A stretch of 21,217 nucleotides of DNA from a virus, in IMG/VR virus record IMGVR_UViG_3300028025_000801, positions 1-21,217 of that record; one strand, written 5' to 3'. The position numbers and the translations under genes are program-made. The number at the start of each line of letters is the position of its first letter. The first letter of the stretch is position 1. The notes beneath the pieces are model-generated. The model was not told where the DNA came from. It did no database searches and saw only the letters and a program-made list of their open reading frames with translations. Of the stretch, positions 1-7,065 are shown in pieces.

Positions 1-50
1 ACAGGCCATACATACGGTAGCTCGCTTGCGTTTACTTGGTAAAGTGGCAT
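1..50 (-). CDS. Partial CDS, N-terminal 16 codons of an unidentified phage protein
   Basis: An ATG at position 50 opens a frame that runs off the left edge of the window. The 16 visible codons begin MPLYQVNASELPYVWP. The start lies two bases after the TAA of the 548-aa gene, the same tight spacing used throughout the operon, which supports it being a real gene. There is no strong Shine-Dalgarno sequence, so it may be translated by coupling to its neighbour. The opening with a conserved-looking Pro-Tyr-Val-Trp-Pro recalls small GNAT-like proteins placed here in related environmental phages, but that is recollection and too little is visible to assign a function. Confidence 0.6.
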   Translation of the reverse strand, partial: MPLYQVNASELPYVWP

Positions 51-52
51 AG

Positions 53-1699
53 TTATGCTGGTAAATGTTTATCTGCTTTTGAGTTAACGGCTACCTTACC
101 TTTGCCTACGCTTTTATGTCTAGCCTTCTGCACGCGATCCATCATTGCATACAGCTTACGTGCGCCAGCTTCAGTAGAACCATTACCAAGTTCTGAAACG
201 ATTCGTGCAGGGACAACAAATTCTCCGTCGGCAAGGCGAGCAGGTTGCTTACGTCCAATAGTAGCCGGGATAGAATCACTAACACCATCACCGGGACCTT
301 TAAGTAAACGACCTCCGTCTGAGTAACCCCCTAGGTTATACATAATCCCACCGTTAGCTGCATGCTCAGTAGCATCTGCACCGCCCCCAGCCGTAGGGTC
401 ATTTAATTTAGCCATAGCCATAGGCGCGGCTTTGATGCCCGCTTTTTTGTTAATCGCATTTAAACTAGACATAGCAGCGTCTAAAGCGCTCATACCTGCT
501 GTACCCCTACCTCTTGAAATTTTACCAAGACCTTCATGCCCTTTAGCTTTAGCCATGACGTGTTGCGCTTGCGATATATCGTCTTCTAGTTGTTGCGGAG
601 TTTTACCTATAGACATGCGTTGGTAGTCCTTCATAGAAAGACCGCCTTCTGAAAAATTCTGTTGCTCCCCTGTGTATGGGTCAACATTGTTAGCGCCATC
701 CGTTAACATATTTACAGACATAGGGCGTTGGCTAAGGCCGTTTCCGTATAGGTTAGTATGTTGTTGAGACGTGGGGTACATCATGTTACCGCCCATAGCA
801 TTGGCATTCATGTTTGACATTTGCTCAACTGGGCCGTTTGCATTAGTAGTGCCACCGTCTGCGTAAGATTGCATGATGCCGCCGTTTGCGCCGTACAAGT
901 ACGTGCTAGGCATTTGAGGACCGCCCTGAAGGAACGCAGACATATCTGCACGCGGACCTTTATATTCCCTAGACCCCCCAGTGCTAGGCTGTTTAAATAA
1001 AAGTGGCTTTGCCGCCATAGCCGCACCTAAATATTGCAAAGGGGCTGGGGCTTTTTGATACCCTTCGTATGCAGTTTTTACTGTGTTGCCTATACCTTCG
1101 TAAGCAGCTTTAAAACCATCTATTAGTTTTGAGCCAGACGTTTTTATACCTTCGTTAGCTACTTGTGCTGCATCTGTAAGCGAGAAAGGGCCAGATACAG
1201 GGGCAGTAATGTCAGCACCCGGAAGAGGGCCAGCTAGCCCACGCTTCATTACATCGCCAGCGTTTTGGAACGCAGCAGAGTCCCCTTGTGCCCCACGCAG
1301 TACATCGCCAGCGTTTTGTAATGGCGTAACAGGTTCAGCAGGAGGCAACGGTTCAATAGGAGTAGCGGGGGCTGTGGCGGATACCGGTTCGACAGGAGGA
1401 GCAGCAGCACCGGGTGTAACTGTAGGTGGGGTTACGGCGGGGGTAGCACCGTTAAGTATTCCAGACTGGCCTCCTTGGGCAGCTAATTCAGAAATACTAG
1501 GGGTAGCTTGGGCGGCTTGGGCGGCTTGAGCGGCTTGAGCGGCAGCGGCGGCGGTTGCAGCGGCTTGGGCGGCGGCAACGGCTTGAGCCACAGTTGCGGC
1601 TTCTGCGTAAGACCCTACGGTAGCTACAACCGTAGCGGGGTCGTTATATATACGGCGGTTGTCCGCGCTATAGCCGTTGAATTTGTTTGGGATTCTCAT
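53..1699 (-). CDS. Ala-rich phage protein with conserved C-terminal domain, unknown function (548 aa)
   Basis: Function unknown; probably virion-associated by position. After a short N-terminus, residues about 25-70 are an Ala/Gln run, followed by a Pro/Ala/Val-rich linker to about 130, so the N-terminal quarter is likely disordered or helical. The middle is Gly/Met/Asn-rich with several Gly-Gly motifs (NGGI, DGGT, EGGL, DGGR). The last 80 residues look like the conserved part, with GPGDGVSDSIPATIG, LADGEFVVP and a basic tail. I recall similar C-termini in uncultured freshwater phages, where they are unannotated. The ATG at 1699 overlaps the upstream stop as ATGA and has AGGAG nine bases before it. 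A duplicated segment (QNAGDV) lies near residues 127-150. It could be an internal virion or tail protein; I cannot tell which. Confidence 0.85.
   Translation of the reverse strand: MRIPNKFNGYSADNRRIYNDPATVVATVGSYAEAATVAQAVAAAQAAATAAAAAQAAQAAQAAQATPSISELAAQGGQSGILNGATPAVTPPTVTPGAAAPPVEPVSATAPATPIEPLPPAEPVTPLQNAGDVLRGAQGDSAAFQNAGDVMKRGLAGPLPGADITAPVSGPFSLTDAAQVANEGIKTSGSKLIDGFKAAYEGIGNTVKTAYEGYQKAPAPLQYLGAAMAAKPLLFKQPSTGGSREYKGPRADMSAFLQGGPQMPSTYLYGANGGIMQSYADGGTTNANGPVEQMSNMNANAMGGNMMYPTSQQHTNLYGNGLSQRPMSVNMLTDGANNVDPYTGEQQNFSEGGLSMKDYQRMSIGKTPQQLEDDISQAQHVMAKAKGHEGLGKISRGRGTAGMSALDAAMSSLNAINKKAGIKAAPMAMAKLNDPTAGGGADATEHAANGGIMYNLGGYSDGGRLLKGPGDGVSDSIPATIGRKQPARLADGEFVVPARIVSELGNGSTEAGARKLYAMMDRVQKARHKSVGKGKVAVNSKADKHLPA
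1251..1318 (-). repeat. In-frame 17-bp direct repeat, 51 bp apart
   Basis: The 17 bases acatcgccagcgttttg occur at 1251-1267 and 1302-1318. The 51-bp period is 17 codons, so the protein carries two copies of a QNAGDV-type segment. It looks like a small internal duplication in the disordered part of the 548-aa protein. Confidence 0.8.
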
Positions 1700-2073
1700 G
1701 CGTAATTACTCCTGTCGCAACGAAGTAGCACTTTACCATCGTGTGCGCTTAATTTAACAAATCCTAACCGTTCGCAGAACCGCAGTCCAGCTAGGTTTTC
1801 TGCCTGTACCACGGTGAGTGCACAACCGTATTCGTCTATTACTTCTTTCAGCGTAGCCCGAATATGCGCCCGAATAGACCCGGTTGGTTTCTCGCCATAC
1901 CCTACGTGAATCTCGTTACCTTTTAGCAACACCCCGCCTATAACGCGCCCTGAATTAGTCAGGGGAACCACGGTCCAATCTTTTAACGCTTCCAGATACT
2001 CTGCTACCCCTATGGTTAGACGGTGCTTGACTGACGTATATAGCATCAGCATAGCGCGGTCTTGGGGCGTCAT
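1696..2073 (-). CDS. GNAT-like (acyltransferase-fold) phage protein, 125 aa
   Basis: A small protein with a GNAT-like C-terminal half. Residues 93-105 (NLAGLRFCERLGF) match the last helix and strand of GNAT acetyltransferases, where an Asn followed by a helix precedes Gly-Phe. A beta hairpin with RVIGGVLL lies near residues 43-50. The clear R/Q-x-x-G-x-G/A acetyl-CoA loop expected before the central helix is not obvious, so it may be a degenerate, non-catalytic member. Short GNAT-like proteins are known among podovirus virion genes (T7 internal virion protein A is a comparison by memory only). ATGA overlaps link it to both neighbours. An enzyme or a structural role are both possible. Confidence 0.75.
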   Translation of the reverse strand: MTPQDRAMLMLYTSVKHRLTIGVAEYLEALKDWTVVPLTNSGRVIGGVLLKGNEIHVGYGEKPTGSIRAHIRATLKEVIDEYGCALTVVQAENLAGLRFCERLGFVKLSAHDGKVLLRCDRSNYA

Positions 2074-2387
2074 AGTTTTACTTTAAGCACGTTGTTAGCT
2101 GTGGTGTCGTAATAAACGTCGCCTACCTTCAAGTTAACCAAGTCTGCCTCTGTGGGTAGGCTAACAACCCGAACGCCATTGCTATCTACTAGGCTGAAGT
2201 TCAGCGCCGATACAATCTGGTTACCGCCCCGGATGTTTACATACTGAGTAGACGCAGCGCATGGCCCCGGATTATCTAACGTCTGGAAGTAAAGACGCAG
2301 GATATTAAGTAGAGTGTCCATGTATCGTTGGGTGTACTCAATAGGCGCAGCGGGGAGCGTAGGGGCTTTAGTTGTCCCAGTTGACAT
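2070..2387 (-). CDS. Small conserved phage protein next to tail-hub gene, 105 aa
   Basis: No function recognised. The protein begins MSTGTTKAPTLPAAP, has a helical segment (about residues 17-35, with YMDTLLNILRLYFQ) and ends in a beta-rich half with a VGDVYYDTTANNVLKV strand-turn-strand that resembles short virion spike or fibre domains. The frame is open 18 codons further upstream, but the ATG at 2387 is preferred: GGAAGGAG stands seven bases before it and it overlaps the TAA of the tail-hub gene by one base (TAATG). Its end overlaps the GNAT-like gene as ATGA. A tail or trimerisation role would fit the context but is inference. Confidence 0.8.
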   Translation of the reverse strand: MSTGTTKAPTLPAAPIEYTQRYMDTLLNILRLYFQTLDNPGPCAASTQYVNIRGGNQIVSALNFSLVDSNGVRVVSLPTEADLVNLKVGDVYYDTTANNVLKVKL

Positions 2388-4846
2388 TATGCTCTCCTTC
2401 CGTCCGGACGTACATCCATACGCGGCACTCCTAACTGCCATTGGGTGCCTAACGTATTTGACTCAACTCTAAACGCCATTTGCCTACCCCGTAGGCGGGT
2501 ATATATCTGTTGGGTAAACGTCTGTACGTTGTATGTATTGACGTTTGTATAGTTTTCTAACGAAGTAACTACTGGCTCGTCAGTCACACCATACGGGGCA
2601 CCGGGGTTCTTACGTGGTTTGATGATGAACTTGGCGCTAGGCGCGTTTACGGTAGAGCCGTTAAAAGTTATGTCAGGCACAATTCTCCAGACAAACCCGT
2701 AGTCATGTCCGTCATTTATGTCGTAGTCAGACGATTGAACAAAAGCATTAATAGCAGTAGCTGGCAGCGTAGACCCATCATCCACACCGTTCTCATGTTC
2801 AACTAATATGTTTCCGTAAGTAGCAGCAAGAGGGTAATTACGTGTTGTGCTATCTATCCATGCTGTACGCCCTAACTTGCCGTAGTACCAAACGCCATCA
2901 AGGTAGTTGTATATAACGTAGCGGTCTACTACTGTGTTTGGGTTAGCCCGAGTGCCTGTGCCGTCGGAGCCGGTGATAGACGGATAAAACCACCATATCT
3001 CGCTGTAGGCTTCGTTAGAACCGCCCGTGCATTGGAACGCTTGGTCTTTATTAAAGTCTTCAAAGACATACTGACGTAGCGTGCAAGGTAGCGTCTCAAC
3101 ACGGCCTGAGTAAACGTAGAATTTATCTACACCCATCCAGTAGGTAATGCCGTTGGCAGTTGCTGCGGCATTGGGGCCAGCTAGTGAAATGTTATCCGCT
3201 AAGATGTTAAACCCGTATACATACGGTGGGCCTTGGTATTGCATTGAATACACAGCCGAATCAGTCCACACCAAAATCTCTTGACGAGTTTGCAGAGCGC
3301 CAACAATATAAGACCCATGCGACAGTCGGTAGCTACCCGCTTGGTTAGTAGTGCTAGGGGTCCAAAGTAAATAGCTCTCGTTAGTAGACCAACGAATAAG
3401 CAACGGGTCTTGTACAGTAGTGTCGTAATCGCCGTAATCGTTGCAACCAAAACAAATAACGATACGTGTAGAGTCCGATACAAGGATAGTATTTATCTTT
3501 GAAGGCACGTCAGGCACTGCCAGAATCTGAATGCCAGACTGTGTACCTGTTGTATTGATAGCAGCACCGCCTACCGTGGTAGATAAATTACATGTATTGC
3601 CAGTCAAATTAACTACGTAGTAAGTAGTTGTTGTATTTACCCCGGTAGGCAGTGCCCCTGTAGTACGCAGTTTAAATGGCGTGCCGTTAGGTAACGGCGT
3701 GGTTAACGTAATAACAGCGGGCGTGCCTATAGAAATAGTAATGCCTTGCGCCCCGTTAATTAGCTGCGCAGGGGTGGTATACGCTGGGTTAGTTGGGCCG
3801 GGTTGCCATATATACAGAGCACCAGTACGCGGTGATATAAGTAGGTTTTCACCAAAGTTAGCTTGCGACCATAGACGAATCTGATCTGCAATACCTGCTG
3901 AGTAACCCGAACCCCATGTGCCACGACTCCAAGGGCCAGCACTCCACCCAGTACCACTAGTGTATATGGCGCTTCCTACATTGATTTGATACGTGGCTGT
4001 AGTATAAGGGCCACCTGTACCAGTGTCAGTTGTTAACGCTACAACCGCTGCGCCGGGCGCTTCTACAGTAGTGCCTGCTTCTCTAGCATTAAACGTGTAG
4101 TAGGTTGTTGCCCCTACTGTATATATGTTTGTTATCTGGTATTGCTGATTAAGAACAGCAGTAGATATACCCGCAGCTACAGAAAGAGTATGCGTACCTG
4201 ATTGCGTGCCAGTAGTGTTGAGCGGCGAACCGTTAGGACCAATAGATAAATTGCAGGTCAACCCAGAAACATTAACCACGTAGTATGTGGTACCAACAGT
4301 AAGCCCAGTAGGAAGAGCGCCAGTAGTAGTCAAAGTGACGGGCGTGTTATTTGCCAACGCTGTAGTAAGCGTAAGTACCGCAGGAGAAGCTATGGTTACA
4401 GTAAACGCTTGCGAGTTCAAACCTAACGCACCGGAGAAAGTAACAAAGTCGCCCGTACGCGCACCCGCTACGCCAAGCTGATCGTCTACAATAATAGAAG
4501 AAGAGCCGGGGGTTGCAGTGAATGTAATTGTGCCACCAATACCTGCGTACCCTGTTGTTGTACGCACAGGGGTAATGTCGTAGTATTGCCCGCCAATGTC
4601 TTCAATATAAAACTTTAAGTTAGTACCTACGCCTACAAGGTTGTAGCTGGATAAAGTTATCCAATTCCACAATGAACGGCACACACCTAAAAATACGTTG
4701 AACGAAACCGCAGCCCACCCACCAATTTTTTCTGGGTATCCGGAACGAAACCTAATTTTGTCGCATTCAAAATAACCCCCTTCGTTGGAAAGGGAAGTAC
4801 CCTCGCGGTTAACCCCGGGGCGGAACTGTAGTTTCTGCAAAGGCAT
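2387..4846 (-). CDS. Putative tail hub/nozzle (packaged-DNA stabilisation-like) protein, 819 aa
   Basis: Probably a structural protein of the short tail, comparable in role to the P22 gp10 / T7 gp12 nozzle, though the assignment is by recollection of similar environmental-phage proteins. It opens MPLQKLQFRPGVNREGTS, followed by Trp- and Tyr-rich beta segments. Residues about 250-330 contain GWSAGPWSRGTWGSG, and residues about 600-690 contain EIWWFYPS and YNYLDGVWYYGKLGR, typical of propeller-like blades. Two copies of a Thr-rich module (about 150-222 and 368-443) interrupt this core. The ATG at 4846 follows the zinc-ribbon gene stop by two bases, with AGGT just upstream. The gene is longer than a core-only version would be because of the two modules. 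A different tail protein is possible. Confidence 0.75.
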   Translation of the reverse strand: MPLQKLQFRPGVNREGTSLSNEGGYFECDKIRFRSGYPEKIGGWAAVSFNVFLGVCRSLWNWITLSSYNLVGVGTNLKFYIEDIGGQYYDITPVRTTTGYAGIGGTITFTATPGSSSIIVDDQLGVAGARTGDFVTFSGALGLNSQAFTVTIASPAVLTLTTALANNTPVTLTTTGALPTGLTVGTTYYVVNVSGLTCNLSIGPNGSPLNTTGTQSGTHTLSVAAGISTAVLNQQYQITNIYTVGATTYYTFNAREAGTTVEAPGAAVVALTTDTGTGGPYTTATYQINVGSAIYTSGTGWSAGPWSRGTWGSGYSAGIADQIRLWSQANFGENLLISPRTGALYIWQPGPTNPAYTTPAQLINGAQGITISIGTPAVITLTTPLPNGTPFKLRTTGALPTGVNTTTTYYVVNLTGNTCNLSTTVGGAAINTTGTQSGIQILAVPDVPSKINTILVSDSTRIVICFGCNDYGDYDTTVQDPLLIRWSTNESYLLWTPSTTNQAGSYRLSHGSYIVGALQTRQEILVWTDSAVYSMQYQGPPYVYGFNILADNISLAGPNAAATANGITYWMGVDKFYVYSGRVETLPCTLRQYVFEDFNKDQAFQCTGGSNEAYSEIWWFYPSITGSDGTGTRANPNTVVDRYVIYNYLDGVWYYGKLGRTAWIDSTTRNYPLAATYGNILVEHENGVDDGSTLPATAINAFVQSSDYDINDGHDYGFVWRIVPDITFNGSTVNAPSAKFIIKPRKNPGAPYGVTDEPVVTSLENYTNVNTYNVQTFTQQIYTRLRGRQMAFRVESNTLGTQWQLGVPRMDVRPDGRRA
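3520..3740 (-). repeat. Thr-rich beta module, copy 2 (in tail-hub gene)
   Basis: Encodes about 74 residues with the landmarks TTGALPTGV, TTYYVVNLTGNTCNLS and NTTGTQSG. The same landmarks occur in copy 1 of this gene and in the 537-aa fibre-like gene. Boundaries are approximate. Confidence 0.75.
4180..4392 (-). repeat. Thr-rich beta module, copy 1 (in tail-hub gene)
   Basis: Encodes about 72 residues with TTTGALPTGL, TTYYVVNVSGLTCNLS and NTTGTQSGTHTL. It is more like the 537-aa gene copy than like copy 2 of its own gene (both have the VSGLTCNLS/ISGLTCNLS type). Boundaries are approximate. Confidence 0.75.
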
Positions 4847-4848
4847 GA

Positions 4849-5070
4849 TTAACCTATTGTGATAGTGAAGCCATCAATAGCGGGTAACGTAGTAGCAAAC
4901 ACTTTTACGCTTTGCTGAGCATTCCACGGCTGTCCACAATTAGTACACACGCCTGTGCTTTCCTCTTCTGTACTAACAGGGTCTTGGCAAGAAGCACAAA
5001 CAATTTCTACTTCATGCGCTGGCTCTACCGTACCGTCTTCTTTTGTATAGCTTTCAATAATACGTTTCAT
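4849..5070 (-). CDS. Zinc-ribbon protein, 73 aa
   Basis: A small acidic protein with two Cys pairs, CASC (C25, C28) and CTNC (C42, C45), spaced as in a zinc ribbon that would hold one metal ion. The N-terminus is charged (KRIIESYTKEDG), and the C-terminal third is a beta-like hydrophobic stretch (VKVFATTLPAIDGFTITIG). It has the best Shine-Dalgarno in the window, AGGAGGT overlapping the TGA stop of the lysozyme gene, so it is probably translated well. It lies between lysis and tail-hub genes. Its partner is unknown; nucleic-acid binding or a small virion component are both possible. Confidence 0.8.
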   Translation of the reverse strand: MKRIIESYTKEDGTVEPAHEVEIVCASCQDPVSTEEESTGVCTNCGQPWNAQQSVKVFATTLPAIDGFTITIG

Positions 5071-5071
5071 C

Positions 5072-5551
5072 TCAACCTCCTAGGTACAACGCACGTTCAT
5101 CTTTGCGGCGGTTCTCAAGCCCTTTTAAAACCTTACCACCTGCTTTGCAATACTTTAGAAGCTCGTCCGCTGCACCAGCGTAATCACTGCGGTTATGCTT
5201 TTGTCTGAGTGTGCTGCGCTGTAGAGTTCCCAACCCAACATTGAAGCTGAAGCTGACAAGAGCGTCCATCCAAGCTTGCTTAGCACCAGCAGTAGGACAA
5301 TATTTAAGAACTCCTCGTTCAAACCTTTCAAGGTCTTTTGCAAGTATGGCATCCACTTCTTCCATTGTAAATGTGCGGTCCCACCCCGCTGGGCAAGGCA
5401 AACTTAGTCTATCTTCAAACGGCACCCTTGCGTGGTTAGGGTCAATCACATGCCCCACGCCAACCGTCCACAGCCTAGCTGGACACCGGTAAGGTTTATT
5501 CCTTACTCCCTCGTGATGAGAGATCATCTTTAAAGCCTTGGGGCTTATCAT
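5072..5551 (-). CDS. Phage lysozyme (endolysin), GH24 family, 159 aa
   Basis: Endolysin that would hydrolyse the N-acetylmuramic acid to N-acetylglucosamine bond of peptidoglycan at lysis. The N-terminal catalytic block is clear: HHEG with E14, then C23 and T29. The spacing is the same as E11-D20-T26 of T4 lysozyme, so this is the E-C-T version with Cys in place of Asp. VGVGH follows, and a helical C-terminal domain includes SFSFNVGLGTLQRSTL (the usual N-x-G segment) and a basic GLENRRKDERALY end. No signal peptide or SAR anchor is visible, so release should depend on a holin. The length fits the family. The ATG overlaps the holin-like gene stop as ATGA. Confidence 0.93.
   Translation of the reverse strand: MISPKALKMISHHEGVRNKPYRCPARLWTVGVGHVIDPNHARVPFEDRLSLPCPAGWDRTFTMEEVDAILAKDLERFERGVLKYCPTAGAKQAWMDALVSFSFNVGLGTLQRSTLRQKHNRSDYAGAADELLKYCKAGGKVLKGLENRRKDERALYLGG
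5075..5081 (-). promoter_or_regulatory. Consensus Shine-Dalgarno for zinc-ribbon gene
   Basis: The minus strand reads AGGAGGTTGAGATG, with the ribosome binding site partly inside the lysozyme stop codon. It is a full match to the anti-SD core and fixes the start at 5070. Confidence 0.85.
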
Positions 5552-6063
5552 TTTCCAAACGCCCTGCCGCCAAAGTGGAACGCTATGATTGAAGCAAAGA
5601 GCGCCTGAGTCTCGTTATCCCAGAGTTGGTCAGCCAGCGCGTTAAAGTCTGTACCGCTAGTCAACCCTTTGTACGCAAGCACACCGTCAATACCAACCAG
5701 CAGGAAGAAGAACCCATAGGTAATTACTGGCCTAACTGATGCGCGGAGGTCTTTCATCCATTGACTTGTGCCTTCGTTTAAAGACATGTCGTGCGCGTAG
5801 ATGGCGTTCATCTCGGCTTGTTGTGCACCTATAAGAGATATTTTCTCGTCTGATGCGGTCTGCGTCTTTATCTCATCAAGTTTGATTTCTTCTATACGCT
5901 GTTGCGCTACGTAACCTGCCGCAAGCAATTGCATTTCGCGTTCAGTCTGCATTTGGGCTAGTTTTAACTCGTGCCCTTTGTCAGCTTTGTCTTGGAAAAA
6001 GTCTAGTATCTTGGGTAAGCCGCCCATCAAGAACGATACGAGCGTTGAAAAGATTGTAAGCAT
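5548..6063 (-). CDS. Holin-like membrane protein with three hydrophobic segments, 171 aa
   Basis: Probable holin, the inner-membrane protein that times lysis by letting the endolysin reach the cell wall. Hydrophobic segments lie at about residues 2-20, 112-133 and 152-168, with a long charged helix (about 25-105) between the first two. The stretch WMKDLRASVRPVITYGFFF resembles the 3TM holins of gene-transfer-agent and phage lysis cassettes (GTA_holin_3TM type), from memory. It sits immediately before the lysozyme with an ATGA overlap and overlaps the preceding gene by one base (TAATG). A GAGG stands about nine bases upstream of the start. It might instead be another lysis-associated membrane protein. 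Confidence 0.8.
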   Translation of the reverse strand: MLTIFSTLVSFLMGGLPKILDFFQDKADKGHELKLAQMQTEREMQLLAAGYVAQQRIEEIKLDEIKTQTASDEKISLIGAQQAEMNAIYAHDMSLNEGTSQWMKDLRASVRPVITYGFFFLLVGIDGVLAYKGLTSGTDFNALADQLWDNETQALFASIIAFHFGGRAFGK

Positions 6064-6323
6064 TATCGTTTGCCTCTTTCTTCCATAAGTTTGACTCGTA
6101 CTTGCAAGTCATGGATTTCTTTGTATAGCTCTTCTTTCATTACATGGCGACGTTCGGCTAAAATAGGGCTATCTGTTGGAACACCTTGCTCGGTAATCAA
6201 TGCTGGCATAGCGCCTTCAATCTTAGTTAGCCGTGTATTAAACGACCCTACCTCAGACAGCAACCATCCAATAGCAGCAACAAGGATAGGCAATACGGCT
6301 TTTAAAATGTCTTGCATGCTCAT
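6063..6323 (-). CDS. Small membrane protein with C-terminal coiled coil, 86 aa
   Basis: One transmembrane helix at about residues 7-24 (ILKAVLPILVAAIGWLLS) is followed by a charged region predicted to be a coiled coil near the end (EELYKEIHDLQVRVKLMEE). Topology and length fit a small holin or antiholin-like component of the lysis cassette, but no named family is recognised. The ATG is coupled to the upstream gene by ATGA, with AGGGGG six bases before it. MSMQ gives a second possible ATG two codons later, reminiscent of dual-start holin genes; this is only a formal possibility. Confidence 0.8.
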   Translation of the reverse strand: MSMQDILKAVLPILVAAIGWLLSEVGSFNTRLTKIEGAMPALITEQGVPTDSPILAERRHVMKEELYKEIHDLQVRVKLMEERGKR

Positions 6324-6616
6324 TGTTCCCCCTGTATTTCCATTAATATCTTAGCGCGTAACTCACGCATCTTCTTTATCTCTTCCATCGCCTTGGCTGT
6401 TGCGTTGTTCATGTCCATGTACATGATGCCCATGATTGGAAGTGCTATAACTAGCACAAGACACAAGACCAAAACGGCGACGAGAAGTGACCACGGTATG
6501 TGTGGCTCGTCCTTATCAGTATCATTACCCATACGTACCATAACATTATGAACAGCACCGCGATTACTGACGTTAGTTGTTCCTTGACCTTCCTTTTTAT
6601 TCTTTCCCGTCGCCAT
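6320..6616 (-). CDS. Single-pass membrane protein of lysis cassette, spanin-like topology, 98 aa
   Basis: A basic and polar N-terminal 40 residues, a transmembrane helix at about 42-66 (SLLVAVLVLCLVLVIALPIMG), then a charged helical tail to residue 98 (AKAMEEIKKMRELRAKIL). This layout could fit an inner-membrane spanin or an accessory holin; no lipobox is present, so it is not an outer-membrane spanin. The ATG has AGGTGG four bases before it. The first 55 codons overlap the 3' end of the previous gene in another frame (6451-6616), an unusually long overlap for this window. Function is inferred only from context and topology. Confidence 0.75.
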   Translation of the reverse strand: MATGKNKKEGQGTTNVSNRGAVHNVMVRMGNDTDKDEPHIPWSLLVAVLVLCLVLVIALPIMGIMYMDMNNATAKAMEEIKKMRELRAKILMEIQGEQ

Positions 6617-7062
6617 ATCGCCACCTGTTGCTTGTGTAGTTCTTGGCGCTGGACTTCAGCCCGTTCTGCTTTTACTCTGTCACGCATTACTTCAAATTCT
6701 GTCCAGATAGCACCTAATTCCTTTGGCGCTTGGTAGACCATCATTTCGCGCAACTCGGTTTCTAACCTAATCATTTCCTTTACTGCCATGACCCTGTTAA
6801 ATGCTTCTTGGTTTACCGACAACTCAGGGTCACGCGCTTTCTTTGTCTTTAACTCTTCTTCGTGTACATGCGTTTCAAGTTGTTCATGCGCTTTAAAAAA
6901 GTGTCCCAAATGACCGCTAATGTCAGCAACCACATCTTTGGCTTGACCGTACGCATCCACCAACTCCATGCCTTGTGCTTTGTACTCTTGATATAACTCA
7001 CAGCCTTTTCGTATTGCTGCCGCAGCAGTTTTTGCAGCCGCAAGTAGAGTAAGGGGGTCAAT
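6451..7062 (-). CDS. C-terminally membrane-anchored helical protein, probable ATT start, 203 aa
   Basis: A long, charged, mostly helical protein with one hydrophobic segment near the C-terminus (about residues 164-183, VIAVLFIMLWYVWVMILI). The first in-frame ATG is at 6969, but the frame stays open 31 codons further upstream and encodes a plausible Ala/Leu-rich helix (DPLTLLAAAKTAAAAIRKG) back to an ATT at 7062, just one codon after the stop of the preceding gene. GGGGT stands about six bases before that ATT. No ATG, GTG or TTG exists in frame in the extension. I therefore favour an ATT start; the fallback is ATG at 6969 (172 aa). The 3' end overlaps the next gene by 166 bases. Family unknown; probably a lysis-cassette protein. 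Confidence 0.65.
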   Translation of the reverse strand: MDPLTLLAAAKTAAAAIRKGCELYQEYKAQGMELVDAYGQAKDVVADISGHLGHFFKAHEQLETHVHEEELKTKKARDPELSVNQEAFNRVMAVKEMIRLETELREMMVYQAPKELGAIWTEFEVMRDRVKAERAEVQRQELHKQQVAIWRRERIKRKVKEQLTSVIAVLFIMLWYVWVMILIRTSHTYRGHFSSPFWSCVLC

Positions 7063-7065
7063 GGC

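Noticed and set aside
2388-2441. 18-codon N-terminal extension of the 105-aa gene
   Set aside because: It falls inside the last codons of the hub gene, and the ATG at 2387 has GGAAGGAG and a TAATG overlap.
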